This document shows positions 34,579-46,729 of a stretch of 64,000 nt of DNA, in pieces. The stretch is from Fulvia fulva (lineage: Eukaryota; Ascomycota; Dothideomycetes; Mycosphaerellales; Mycosphaerellaceae). The stretch covers positions 2,852,001 to 2,916,000 of the forward strand of contig NC_063015.1 of NCBI RefSeq assembly GCF_020509005.1. The letters are read 5' to 3'. Position numbers and translations under genes: made by a program. The first letter of the stretch is position 1. Every line of letters starts with the position of its first letter. The notes under the pieces are model-generated. The model saw nothing but the letters and a program-made list of their open reading frames with translations. It had not been told where the DNA came from and searched no databases.

Positions 34579-36693
34579 ATGACCAGCACCTCCCGAGGCG
34601 AGGAACCACTTCTCGCTCAACGTCCTTCCTCCCAAAACTCCGGCGAAGACGGCATAGAAGAGGAGGATGCACTTCTCACCGGGCAGAGAACGAACAAAGT
34701 AGAGCCCACATCCTCTAAGAGCCGGAAATGGCGGGAGATAGGACTGTTCGTCTGGGCTCTGATTGCAACTGCTGCCGTGGTCATATTGGCTGTGGTATAT
34801 CAGCATCACCTCCAGACTGGAGGAGGGGATGATGACGGCCCGGGAGAAGGGCCACCGAGCAAGGGTAACTCGACGGGATCGGGGAAGAAGAACCTCATCT
34901 TTATGGTTTCTGATGGTATGGGACCTACGTCTTTGACGTTGACGAGGAGTTGGAGGCAGTATACGGAGCAGCTTCCGTGGGAAGAGACGTTGATTCTCGA
35001 TGATCACCTCATTGGTCAGAGCAGGACGAGGTCAAGTTCGAGCTTGGTCACGGACAGTGCAGCAGGTACGTTTCTTAACGGTGCCAGACATCGGGCAGTG
35101 GCTTAGATCATATTGGAACGTGCGAGACTTGCACTGCACGAGGCGCTTGCTTCACCACGTACACTACAGTCTGAGACACTGGTACGCGCTTCTCGAGTAT
35201 AGCTAACACCCTTCTGTCTGCAGGTGCCACGGCCTTCAGCTGCGGAGACAAGAGCTACAACGGCGCGATCAGCGTGCTACCGAACTTCGAACCCTGCGGA
35301 AGCGTCATGGAGGCTGCCAAAAGGATGGGCTACACCACTGGGCTGGTCGTCACGACTCGTATCACGGACGCAACGCCTGCGGTCTTTGCCAGTCACGTTA
35401 GGCGACGGGAGATGGAGGATGAGATTGCGTTGCAGATGATCGGCGAGACACATCCGCTGGGCAGAATGGTGGACTTGATGATTGGTGGTGGACGGTGCCA
35501 TTTCTTGCCGAACACGACGGAGGGGAGCTGCAGACATGATGATGTGGATGTGGTCAAGGTTGCTGGCAAGAAGCATGGGTGGCATTATATCGACAACCGG
35601 GGTGATTTTGACGATTTGGGGACGAGCGCTGAGCTCCCACTGTTGGTATGTTTTTGAAGGGCACCAGGCATCCAGCAGTGACCTAAACTGTGGTGGATCG
35701 CTCGAGCTATGCGCTGCACGACGCGATCGAGTATGGCTAACACGCCTCTGTTGACAGGCACTCCTCGCGGAAACGGACATTCCCTACGAGATCGATCGCC
35801 AGCATCAGAGTAAGATCTACCCCAGCCTCGAGGAGACCACCAAGACTGCCCTCAAGATCTTGGAAGCAGCGACCAAGGACAGCGACAAAGGCTTCTTCGT
35901 CATGATTGAAGGCTCTCGTATTGATCATGCCGGCCACGCCAACGACCCAGCAGCCCAAGTCCGCGAAGTTCTCGCGTACGACCACGCCATGTCCGCCGTT
36001 CTAGACTTCATCGAGGAGACCGACACCCCAACACTCATGGTTAGCACCTCCGACCACGAGACCGGTGGCCTCGCCACAGCCCGACAGCTCCATGCCGCAT
36101 ACCCAGACTATCTCTGGTACCCCGGCGTCCTTGCCAACGCTTCACAGTCCGCCAGCCATACCGCCCATGAGTACCATGTCCACCTCGACAAGCGCAGCGC
36201 AGCAGACGGCGACCCAAACACAGACCCCAACAGCGAGAACCTGAACAAATACCTAAAAGTCCTGCTCAAGAACAACCTTGGCATCCACGATCCTTCCATT
36301 GATGAAATGGAAGCTTTGGTCACAAAGCCTGACACCTCTGCCTACACCTTCGCCGACATGGTATCGCGCCGTGCACAAACTGGCTGGTCGACCCATGGAC
36401 ACAGTGGTGCGGACGTCAACATCTACTCCTCGGATCCGGAAGCTGCCGCAGCACTACAAGGTAACCACGAAAACACCGAGGTGGGTGAGTTCCTGAGGAG
36501 CTATCTGGACCTGGATGATGAGGTCGAGAAAGTTACGAATGAGTTGCGGGAGCATGCAAAGGTGAATGAGATGGGCTTCCTGGGGAGAAGACCGGAGGAG
36601 GATGAGAGGTTGGATGGGCAGGACCACCGTGACCACTATTCAGGTGATCACAAGACTAAACGGCATTTGAGTTCGTGTGGGTGTGCGAAGTAA
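34579..36693 (+). CDS. PHO8: Vacuolar-type alkaline phosphatase
   Basis: Three exons: 34579-35065, 35224-35645 and 35758-36693; 614 aa. A cytosolic acidic N-terminus is followed by one signal-anchor helix (about 54-75, GLFVWALIATAAVVILAVVY), so this is a type II membrane protein like yeast Pho8. Catalytic blocks: SDGMG (first metal Asp), DSAAGATAFSCG (nucleophilic Ser in DSA; the first intron splits the Gly codon), GSRIDHAGHAND, TSDHETGGL and WSTHGHSGADVNIY (metal-binding His/Asp). The tail after this domain (HRDHYSGDHKTKRHLSSCGC) would be lumenal. The enzyme hydrolyses phosphomonoesters in the vacuole lumen and needs Zn/Mg. Introns 1 (158 bp) and 2 (112 bp) are visibly homologous to each other, which is unusual and reported separately. 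Confidence 0.95.
35066..35223 (+). repeat. Intron 1 of PHO8, candidate introner-like element
   Basis: A 158-bp intron, GTACGT...CTGCAG, branch GCTAAC. Its first 52 bases align without gaps to the first 52 bases of intron 2 (35 identical by hand count). Its last ~40 bases match intron 2 in CGAGTATxGCTAACAC and the tract before the acceptor. Confidence 0.7.
35646..35757 (+). repeat. Intron 2 of PHO8, candidate introner-like element
   Basis: A 112-bp intron, GTATGT...TGACAG, branch GGCTAAC. Homologous to intron 1 at both ends; the length difference lies in the middle. It holds an internal inverted repeat GATCGC/GCGATC. Confidence 0.7.
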
Positions 36694-37495
36694 TGCTTCT
36701 CTATGGGGTCAAGGACGGAGTTCGAGTGGGATTGCTTTCATAGCATTGCATAGGATACCCTAGATGAGAATAATTCAAGTTGACACAAGTACCTACCCAG
36801 CCGCCTCCTCATGCATCCATCATCGAAGCAAGAGGCCAGCGGTGTCATCACACATACATAACCCACAGTAAAGGTAAAGGCAAGGTAAGGTCAACCCGTC
36901 CTTCCCCAACCTCGAACCTAAACCCATCGGGCCGTGCCCGGAGGCCGTGGATCCCAGGTGAATGGTAACGTCCCGAGATTGGGCTCCCCCTCGGCTCTCG
37001 CGTGGGAAGACTGCCTATCGGGAGACCCAATGTGTCGGGAAGAGTGTGACGCGACTGCATGTTTGCATAATCCACTGCAGTATTGTGAAGGTCAAGTATG
37101 GCGATTGGAAGAAGAAGACGGTGAAGGATTTTAATTTCCAATGTGCCGTGTTGCGAGTGGCACAGCAGACGCGAGATTGAGGAGACGTGTGTGTCTGCGT
37201 ACGTATTTGAGGCGAGGATTCTGTTTTCTTCCTCTTCTCTCGTCTGTTTCGATTGTTATGCATATATCATTTGCTTCGTTGTAGGAGAGTATCGTTGTTG
37301 TCATTGAACGCTATGCTGTCGCTGCTTTATCTGAGGCTGATCAGAGGATATATTCCGAGGATATTGCCGATGCTCCGTCCTCGTTAACGCCAGACTATAC
37401 TTCTGCCACCCTCATGAGATCAAAGGCTTGCGAGCATACACCAGGCGTCTAGGTCAAGGTCAGTGTGCTTCAACCTGCTCTGCAATACTCGACAC
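36694..37495. other. intergenic, convergent 3' ends
   Basis: Between the phosphatase (+) and the methyltransferase (-), which converge. No gene seen; short ORFs only. Confidence 0.55.
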
Positions 37496-38691
37496 TTACA
37501 CTTCGTGGTAGACATGCTTCTTGCGATCTCTCATCGCCGCTCGGATCTCCTTTAGCCAATTGGCGACTTCACAGGACGTCCACTGGAAACGACAGATCAG
37601 TACAAGTGTCCCAACATCCATCACCAACACCTACCCCAAGGACTCTCGTATACGGAGCCATGCACCACCCCTCCATACCCTCCTCCCAATTCAGCAGGTT
37701 CCACCGGCCAATCTCTTTGTGCTTCGGATTCGAGCTCCAGGGTCCAATCGGCCACTTGAACCTCTTCTCCACCAACTCCGTGAAGCCAGCTTCCTTGATC
37801 AAGCCAGCCATATTCTCGGCAATTTCGAAGGTCTTGCCAGTATGCTGCGCGATGTCCAAGGCATTCTGGCTCCATCTCGCAAGTGTGGCATCGGGGCTTA
37901 GGGTACCGTCAGCAGATCTGTTGTGTATCGACCATTCGACCTGTTCGATCCAGCCGCCCGGTTGAAGATGGTCGTAGCACTGCTTGTACAGAGTTGACCA
38001 GTCTGATATTGAGCCGAAGAGACCGCGAATGTGGATGAAGTCGAAGTGGTCTTGGGGATATACCCATTCGCTACAGCAGTCGTCGATTTCGAATCGGCAG
38101 TTGTCTGGTTGCATTCCTGGCTGGACTGGCGAGAGATCTGTTCCAATGACATCTGCATCGGGGAACTTGTCTGCTATATCAGTAGCCCAAATGCCAGTTC
38201 CAGTACCTATCAACAGTCAGCTCAGTCAGCCTTCGAGCACGGCCTCTTCACGAACCAAGGTCAAGGATGTTCTTCGGATCTTCGATTGGCGCCAGATACA
38301 GCTTATCTTCGAGGGTCATGATGCACAAGTGATGTACGATGGCTTCATGGTTGTTTTGCTTCTCGTCGTTGGGTTGCCAGTATTCGCCGTCTCCTGGAAG
38401 CAATTCAGCACCAAATTGGCGAGTCACATCATACGAGGAGACGAACGATAAGCATGGTATGTCCTCCCATTCTCATGTCGATACATCGTCGTCGTCGTGG
38501 CCAACGTCCGGCCACTAAGGCGGTGCTCAGCATACTTCCACATATTATCGATCAGAGTGCTAGAAGGGAGAAAAGACTAACGACGAGTAGCTCTCATCAT
38601 CCTGCCACCCATTCTCATGCTCGTACTCATACGTCGAGTAGTGATCATCCTTCGCACCATCTGTCAGCTGCTTAGCCCATACATCAAACAT
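37496..38691 (-). CDS. LaeA/UMTA-like SAM-dependent methyltransferase
   Basis: Five exons: 38691-38582, 38514-38447, 38393-38256, 38206-37635 and 37582-37496; 324 aa. Splices are supported by the conserved reading across each: MYRHENGRTYHAYR then DGEYWQPNDEKQNN, and NILDL then GTGTGIWATDIADKFPDADV. ENGRxYHAY is the family start and DLGTGTGIW (about 103-111) is the SAM-binding motif I. Later come GTDLSPVQP (motif II) and LQPGGWIEQVE (motif III). Proteins of this type include the secondary-metabolism regulator LaeA and many methyltransferases of unknown substrate; nothing here identifies it as LaeA itself. Two of its four introns (2 and 3) use the uncommon donor GTTCGT. It is convergent with PHO8 and shows no biosynthetic cluster around it. 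Confidence 0.88.
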
Positions 38692-40533
38692 GGCTGAGAA
38701 CGCCTACGATAGGAATGAATGCCGATCCAGGCGCAGAACCCGAGCCGTTCGTCTTGACCGACGTGATCGAAGCCATCTCCCACCAGGATTTGGCTGTGCG
38801 TGCAGCTGGTGATATCGGCGAGCAGCAGGTTATCAGGTGAGTGTTACCGTTGGCGTGCAGCCATCAGTGACCTCTCGAGCTCGTATTCAATGTACTCGCG
38901 GAGCTCGGCAGCAGTGGGTGCGATGGTTTGATGTGGTTGGTGCAGGATATAGAGAGCAATACTCCAGACTGAACGGACAGGCGGGACGTGGTGTGGAGTG
39001 TTGGTGATTCCCGGTACAAGGTAAGCGTCAGCAGTGGTCAATTCCGAGGGTGCTGCTTCTGTTCTGTTCTGCAGGCCAGGGCGTAGTGCTTGATTAGCTC
39101 GCTGCCGACAAGTATTGCGTGCAGCAGTGGTGTTGACTTAATCCCCGGCAGCAGGCGCCAGAAGGGCAGTTAGTGCACGCCACCTGAAACTCGCCGTCAA
39201 AGAGCAAATGTGGTTCTCTTCACGCCGCTCCCACCACCTCTCGTCTCAGCTCTGGCATTGTGGTGTGATGTGGCCAGTGCTTCCCAACGCCTCCAGCTCT
39301 TCGTCGACGAGCTGGCCGCTCCACACACGCACACACGTCGAAAGGACAGGCACCTCAGCCTGCATGCTCTTTGTCAGAGGCGATCAGCAGTCACGGCAAT
39401 GCGCAGAGGCGAGCCCGAGGGGCCCCAACCTTTGGAAGCTCCCCAGCTTGTATGCGGCTAGAGCTGCGAGACGATGCAGATCCCAGCGCTGTGTTGCCGA
39501 TACCCTGGACTCGGGACCCATGCCTGCCCTCCACCATCGTGCCGACGACCTCTCACGAGCGAGCGGTGCTGCTGTCTGGTTCTCACGTCACGCTGGACAA
39601 TGTCTCCTCTCGATGTATGAGGTCGGCTGTTGCATCAAGTGTGAAGTGACGGCAATGATTAGTGCTACATTCCAGGATGCCAAGGGCGAGCACGGAGAAA
39701 GCCCGGCCTCGCCCCACTTCACTTGCAGCTGCGCAGGCAAGAGCGATGGTCCGCTCCGCATACAGCACTCGTTGTACGGCATGCGTAGTCTGCGTAGTCT
39801 GCGTAGTCTCGAACGCGAGAAGAGTACAAGAGACGACTGCTCCCTGCCTATCGTTCCGCGCGGAAGCAGGAAGAACGCCTTGGCCAGGGGCAGTCATGTG
39901 CTGGCAGAGAGTCTAGAGAAGCAGCGAGCCGCACGCCAACCACTGCATCAGCGCTAGCAAGAAGCCATAGCATGGAAATGCAGTTCCATCTGCAAACACT
40001 GCTTAGGTCGCTATCGAGGACTGCTGCTGTCGCTGTTTCTTCGCACCGCAGTGCTACCACCCATCCTGCCCACCCGCCAGAAGGTCCGTTTGGACTCTTC
40101 CTCCGGCCAAAAGCTAAAGCCATGATACAGCCGCCCACCATCCACCATCCACCGCACCGCCCACCCACCAGCCAGCTTTGATAGCAAAGCCAAGTAAACA
40201 CAACGCACCATAGGTAACACAATACTTTCCCGGAAAGCCTGTCGTCATCATCTCATACCTTGAGCCGAGATGAGTGTGTGCAATAGCAATTGGTGCAATA
40301 ACGCCGTCCGTGCCATTTTCGTTGTTGCTGACCTGTTCACCGCCATTTTGATACAGTCCGAAAGAAACGCAAGTCGCAATCCACCCAGCTTCCGCTTTTG
40401 TGTCAAGCCAAGGCTGAACCATCGGCGCCCTCCATCTATTATGCTCTGATGTTGCCTTGAGCTCATGTCGTGCAGCGTGAGGTTGACCACGCCCATAATC
40501 CCATCCCGTTTCTTCCCTTCGAGACATGCCGCG
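38692..40533. other. intergenic with possible short exons
   Basis: On the plus strand, 38714-38836 reads MNADPGAEPEPFVLTDVIEA and onward to a GTGAGT donor. On the minus strand, 39041-38844 is a 65-codon ORF with a coherent end (ELREYIEYELERSLMAAR). Neither can be extended into a gene with confidence. A plus-strand ORF at 39208-39957 has no domain, and a 9-bp direct repeat (TGCGTAGTC x3, 39782-39808) lies in it. The stretch 40120-40175 is CCACC-rich. Confidence 0.4.
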
Positions 40534-43500
40534 CTACGAGGGTTTTGGTTGCTGCTTTGCCTGCTGACCCTCCTCCACCACGGGCGATGGCGAACGAACC
40601 GTCCCGCTTCGCAGAGCCTCCCGCTGTGCATTATTATCCGTGCCGCTATCGCTTTTGAGGACCGAAGCTATCTCTGCGTGCGGTACTGCAGCCCTTGGTG
40701 ATAGGGAAAGTGCCGATTGCAGCTCGGACTGTCCTTTCTTCTGCCGTTCGTCCTCGTCGCTGCTGGGCGGACTCTCTTCGTCGATGTTGCGTCCTCGAGC
40801 GCTGCTGTCCATGCTCTCCCTCCGGAGCCTGTCGGCCTTGTCCTTCAAGACTTTGGCTTCTTCCGCCGCGCGTTGCGCGCGGACCTGTTTCTTCCACATG
40901 CCAGCATACCGACCTCTCTTTGCCAGTAGTTCAAGGTGCGAGCCTTTCTCCGCAACTTTACCTTCGTGTAAGACCAGAATCTGATCACACATGGTGATGG
41001 TACTCAACCGGTGAGCAATCACCAGCATCGTCCGGCCTTTCGACAAAGTCTGAAGGGCTTCCTGAATATGTTCCTCCGTCTCGGTATCGAGCGCTGCTGT
41101 GGCTTCGTCAAGAAGAATGATGCGCGGGTCCTTGATGATGGTTCGCGCGATTGCGACACGCTGCTTCTCTCCGCCGGACAGGCGTAGACCTCTCTCACCG
41201 ACTTTCGTTTCGTATCCATCCGGGAAGCTCATGATCTTGTCGTGTATGCTCGCAGCTTTGCACGCTTCGTAAACTTCTTCGTCCGTCGCAGACTGCCTCG
41301 AGTACTTGAGATTATACATTAGGCTCTCGTTAAAGAGCACAGTATCTTGTGGCACGACACCGATGTGCCTCCTGACGCTGTCGATGCTGACATCTTGCAC
41401 GTCGTTACCGTCAACCTGGATGGTGCCAGATTGTGCGTTGTAGAAGCGGAAGAGCAACCTGAAGACTGTGGACTTACCGCCACCAGACTCTCCGACAAGC
41501 GCTGTGCTTGTTCCGGGGGCGCAGGTAAAGCTGAGGCCTTTGAGGGCAGGCTTGCGGTGATCGTAGGAGAAGTGAACGTCGTTGTACCGAATCTCGCCCT
41601 CGCAAGATGGCATGTCGCCAACGTCAGGTCTGTCAACAACAGTCGGCTTTTCCTTGAAGAGCTCGAGCATGCGCTCTGAGTTGATCATGTTGTTCTGTAT
41701 CATGCGATAGAACGTGCCGAAGAAATTGAGCGGGCCTTGCAGTTGAGTCATGTATGTGAGCATGGTCACAAAGTCTCCCGCCGTGCGCAACCTCGTGACG
41801 ACCTGGTATGCCGCGATGAAGCAGGTCACGATCAGGCCAAGCATGAAGACCAGATTCTGGATGGTGTTCATGAGTGCCAGCGAGAGTGTGACCAGGTACT
41901 CGGCCTTCTGGAACTTCTGCACTGCTTCGCGATAGCGATTGAACTCGTATGCTTCAGCATTGAAATACTTGACAGTCTCGTACGACATCATCGAGTCGTT
42001 TTTGACAGCGTCTTCTTCTCTGCTCGCGTTGGTGGCTTGACGCCTGATTTCGGCTCGCCAGGACGCCATGCGGATGGTAATGTAGATGTACCAGAAGGCC
42101 ACGACAGCGATGACAAGCGCGTAGTAGGCATCGAATCGGACCAGAAAGTAGACAAGGGCGACGCCGAGATCAATGAGCATTGGCAGCACATTAAACGTGA
42201 CGGACTCCAGGAACGTGTTCAAGGAGGCGCCTTTACCAAGTGCCGATAATACTTCGCCTGTCTTCTTACCCAGGTGGAATTCCAAGCTGAGCATGTGGAC
42301 ATGTTCAAACGCTGCCACAGACAGCTCGCGGTATGAGTATTGTTCGATGGGTATCCAGAGTATCTGCCGTGCTGCGCCGAGGAGACCATTCGAGCCTTGA
42401 AACAGGCGATAGACGATGTAGAGGCTTATCGCCGCCCACGGCATGAATGGTTGGTGGTTGACATTACCCTTGTCCTCGCCCGCCAGGAAGTCAGTGATGT
42501 GACCCGCTTGCAATGGTACGAGAAGCTGAATGCCTCGCTGCACGAAGACAATCAAGAAGCAGATGATGAAGTTGATCTGCAGTTTGCGGTCCTTGTATGG
42601 CCAAATGTATGGCACGAAGATGGCATAGGCGCGGATGTATTCCCACCAGCTCCGTGTTGGCACTTGCTTTGGCTTCTCCCAGCCGGCAGGCGCTGCCTCG
42701 TGGTGTCCATGCGCAGGTCCGTGCGGCTTCCCGTTCTGCGCAACAGCTCCATAGCCCTGCGACGGTCCCGTGGCAACTCCATTTTCGGTGGCGTGGCCGT
42801 TTGACAGCAGCGCATCAGTTTCGTCATGGCGGTGAGCTTCCTCGATCTTCTTCTTCGGTCGCTGCAGGTAGACGAACAAGGTGAAGAAGCAGAGTAGAGC
42901 TGCCAAGAGGAAGAAGCGAACAATGTCGATCGTCACCTCTGTGATCTCCCACTCGGTCATATCCCTGCGCAGCTCTCCACCGCGCTGTTGACCATGCTTT
43001 GGCTTACCGACGCTGGGCTCGCGATGATCGGACGTATACAGAGCGAAGGAAGCTCCAAGCAGAACGACCTCGAGCAGTGCTGCCACCAGCCACGTCACAA
43101 AGTGAGCAACCGTTGGTGAGGGATGAGAATCTACCATGTGGATGAGCAGTAGCGCGTACACCATGAAAGAACCAACCAAGTAGACCTGTCAAGTTAGCAT
43201 GTGCGATGGCGGAATCATCATCGTGCTTGCCCAAACATACCGTAGGTGCTTCGCCGCACCACCATCCGTCGTTGCGTGCCACGAGAGCGTGGACTATGGT
43301 GACTACAATGTTCGCTATGAAGGTAGCTATGACGGCCACAGACAGCCATTGGAACAGCAGTTTCCTTGGCCTACTGAAGTCAAGGTCTGCGGGTATGTCT
43401 GGCTCTTTCGGTCCTCCATTGTTGTGCTTCTTAGGTAGCGGCTTGCCTCCTGGGCCGAACTGTTCGGGCTGTTGTGGAACATCGTCTTCGTCCTTCCGGG

Positions 43501-43639
43501 ATGTGGTAATACTGCGGGCTGTGAAGGCGAGCAGGTAGAGGATGAGGAGGGCGATCGGGTAGGCTACCTGGGTGTAGCGGAGAGTATGCTGAGCGGCAAC
43601 ATTCGAGACCCATGGCAGCGTGGTAATGTAGAGTGCCAT
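40534..43639 (-). CDS. HMT1: Half-size ABC transporter, HMT1/ATM (ABCB6/B7) type
   Basis: Exon 1 is 43639-43241 and exon 2 is 43185-40534, with a 55-bp intron (GTATGT, GCTAAC, GACAG) in phase 0; 1,016 aa. The ATG at 43639 is the first in-frame one. The N-terminal region has about five membrane helices (TMD0, starting MALYITTLPWVSNVAAQHTL and including the post-splice VYLVGSFMVYALLLIHMV). The core six-helix domain and one nucleotide-binding domain follow: Walker A GESGGGKST (about 695), Q-loop VVPQDTVLF, signature LSGGEKQRVAIAR (about 801), Walker B IILLDEATAALD and H-loop AHRLST (about 851). The Ser/Arg-rich C-terminal tail of about 130 residues is probably regulatory. TMD0 plus a single half-transporter is the layout of fission-yeast Hmt1, the vacuolar transporter giving cadmium tolerance. 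The conserved coupling block YFNAEAYE also fits the ATM/HMT group. Substrate is inferred from family only. Confidence 0.93.
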
Positions 43640-45888
43640 GGCTTCGGGAGCAGGCCTCACGAGGAGTGGATCGAGTAGTGATGGACTTTGTAGCACAGTG
43701 CTAGAAAGTCCCCTTCACCACGAACAGAAGCAAACAACCACCCGACCAGACGCCGACGTGAGGGTACGGTACGGTAGTAGCGATTGTGATCGGACGTGTA
43801 GAAACACTGAAGGAGAAGAGGTATGCGCAGTGCTCAGTGCTCAGTGCTCAGTGGCAATCGTGGGTGGTGGCCATCGTGCGTTCCCGTGCGGTGAAGGAAC
43901 TGCGGCGAGAGTGGGAATGGGTAATGCAAGTGTGCAGTGATGTTGCTAATGCACAGGACTGTACCTACAGGTGCGCAGGTGGAAGTACAGTGCCGAGCGG
44001 CGTGAGGACGCGTGAGTGGTGAGAGCGTAGATTCGTGCTAATGCGTTCTGGGGAGAAATCCGATACGTTGGAAGGGCTTCTAAGCCAAGCTCTAAGAGTG
44101 ACACAAGGTGCTGAAAGCCTGAGCCTGGCGCATGATCATGGCTGCACTGTCCTGCAGGCAACATGATCCCTACGCTTCCGGCGCTGCCCTGAGTGGCAGC
44201 CGGCAGCCACGATAGACCATACTGTTAAGTGTGTTACTACAGTCTGTAGTAGAGAACAGCAGCACTGCATCAGATCTGCTGGATGTGTCTTGTGCCGGGA
44301 ATAAACTTTGTGGCGGGTCGAAACAAAAGTCTACGCTGTCTGGCACAAACAGCGACTCGTTCTCGCCTGACATGAACAACACGAGCAGCATGCTCCCGAG
44401 TCTCACATGGCCGAGAGCGTAGATACAACCACGGGATCCCGCTGACGCTTTCGCTCCACGCCACTTTGCCATTGCCACCAAGCCACGTAAGGAACAGATG
44501 TTTGTTGCAGCCTGCGCAATTTTGCCAAGCCAGTGGCGTTTCGGCATGTCGAGCTGTAGGCAAGCAACATACACACTACCGTCAGTAGGTACATGTACAG
44601 TACATGCATCTTTGCAGTGCATTGCGAACATGGTCAGCAGCGATTGCCTCTGCGACATTGCAGGCGAGGTCCCACGACCACGGCACTGTGCAGCTAAGCA
44701 TCCTTCGGTTTGCAAGCTTGCATGCGTGCCTTGCACAGCTGCAAGGTGTGTGCTCTCATCGATTCTCACGAAACACAGCCATTTCGGATAGGAGCGGCAG
44801 AATGACAGCAATCTTGAATACTAAGAGCAATCAGCAAATCGCCGTTGCTCGCAAATCTGCGTCAAATGCTGTCGGTGGCTGTCATGCGAAGTCAGTCAGG
44901 ATGCACAGCCAGGATGCGGCCACAAATAACGCAGAGAAGAGTCTCGACCTCAGATCCTTGCACCAAACCCCTGTTCGCACCAAGGAACGTGTTAGATTGA
45001 CGCGCAACATACAAAGGGGTCTTCTCCCACCGTCTGACAGCCTTTGCTTCTCTCACCTTGCCCCGGATATGGCACACAAGGAATGAGCCTGAGACTGTTT
45101 GCATCACCAGAAATACAGGGAGAACGTCACACATGTGATCGGACCGCCATCCTGTTCTTCGACTTCGAGCCGAACAGATTCTCCGGCCAGAAAAAGATAA
45201 AACGCCATACCGCTTTTCTTCCGTTGCGCACTCCAGAGAAATCCATTTGTGCCATATGGTCAATGGCGATGAGGTCACAAGAAAGCACCAGCCTGGCGAA
45301 CTAGTCGGAGACCGAAGTGGAAAGCGAGTCTGTCGCTAACCGCTGCACAGCATCCAGGTGACTGTGCGCAAGCAACGACAAAGAAAGCTGTCCTGCACGA
45401 CCCGAAGTTGCCATCCGTGTTGAGCTAGAGAGCACGACAGCGAGTGAGCGAGTGATGGACTCTTAAAGCCGTCTACATTCCTGGCTGCGGAATGTGGTCG
45501 CGACGCTGGCGGTACAACCCGCTGACCAAGCACGCTACCTGCCATGCGGAACATCAGAGGCACATCTAGTCTGTGGTCAGCTGCAGAACGATCGCATCGA
45601 GATCACTGCGTATTGACAACTTTTGATCATTTCACCTCGAGAGCATTTCGCGAACGAGCAATGCTGTTAATGGCGCGGTATGTGCCGTATACCCAAGAGA
45701 TGTTCTTCTGTGCTGCAAGCGGACAATGCGACTTGCGTCCCAGATAGTACCAGGCGAGAAACAAAGGACAGTCTTGCGTTCAGTCACTCCAACTCAGAGC
45801 ACAATGGTAAGTAGACAGTTCAAGAGTAAGTCGCGCAGCCAACGCAGCGTTACCTCAACTCAGATGACTTGCGATTGGAAACCACAAC
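43640..45888. other. intergenic, no gene recognised
   Basis: More than 2 kb upstream of the ABC gene. It holds a small CAGTGCT x3 direct repeat near 43828-43849. The longest ORF (44170-44811, -, 213 codons) has no motif. A possible splice pair (GTAAGT at 45808, CTCAG at 45864) precedes the small ORF at 45889. Confidence 0.45.
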
Positions 45889-46140
45889 ATGTCCGACACA
45901 CGAAGCGCGATGAAGGAGACTGACGATGTTGCCACTACTATGAAATGGCTCAAACTTGCGGACAGCGCTACTGACGGCACCATAGTCGAGTCGGTCGAAT
46001 CATCCGAGGAATCTCGCGGCAGGACCGAACAGGGCGGACACATGGCGTTCAGGCGAAGCCCTGCGCCGAGTCCTTCACCACAACGAGAGCACCAGGAGAC
46101 GAAACCTAAGCGTCGCTCAAGAGTCACCTTCGAGATCTAA
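45889..46140 (+). CDS. small Ser/Glu-rich protein, hypothetical
   Basis: An 83-codon ORF, MSDTRSAMKETDDVATTMKW..., with an acidic Ser/Glu middle (TIVESVESSEESRGR), a Ser-Pro repeat (RRSPAPSPSPQREH) and a basic end (KPKRRSRVTFEI). The composition change from acidic to basic with phospho-type SP sites looks like a short disordered nuclear protein. A plausible 5' UTR intron lies just upstream (45808-45864). No family recognised; it may be accidental. Confidence 0.35.
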   Translation: MSDTRSAMKETDDVATTMKWLKLADSATDGTIVESVESSEESRGRTEQGGHMAFRRSPAPSPSPQREHQETKPKRRSRVTFEI

Positions 46141-46729
46141 AGTCATCCGGCGAAGATCTCATGTTGATCGACAATATCACCCATGGCCAGGCCTGGAACA
46201 CCGGATACTAAAGCCTAGAGATCGTCGGACCTTCACTTCGGCCGGCTAATTCATGATCATACAGTACGCACGAGCGTCTATTAATCGAGATCGAATCAAC
46301 AACCAAGGGTTCCATCAACATGTACAATATCTCCGTAGCAGACAACACCACTGTACAGACAGCAAATCTAATCACGCTTCGAGTGACCTCCATTGACCAT
46401 CACCTTTCCCTGCTGCCTCTGATGCTTCACAAGTCCATCAAGTAACACACCAGTCGCTCACCACTATCATGGAGAAATCACGTCACCGAAGACATGGGAC
46501 CATCGGAGCGCATGTCGACACCGCACAATGAGAAGCCTCTTGTGTAACATCAGAGCCGATGGAAGCATGCAACGTCGATGAAAATGTCCCTAGCTTCGAG
46601 TCGACGAGCCTGCATATCCGGACATACAGGTAAGAACTTGAGTGTACAATATTATGATTATTCTTACTCTACCGTCTATGGTTCATCATGATTACACCAC
46701 CCCAAGGCTCCCCCCGTTACTTCAAGACT
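46141..46729. other. intergenic, no gene recognised
   Basis: Short spacer before the 3' end of the His/Thr-rich gene; nothing supportable. Confidence 0.45.

Noticed and set aside
39208..39957. 249-codon ORF on the plus strand
   Set aside because: No domain, composition of random translation, and it spans a 9-bp repeat; no splice or conservation support.
44170..44811. 213-codon ORF on the minus strand
   Set aside because: No recognisable motif or signal peptide; overlapping ORFs of similar quality on the other strand.
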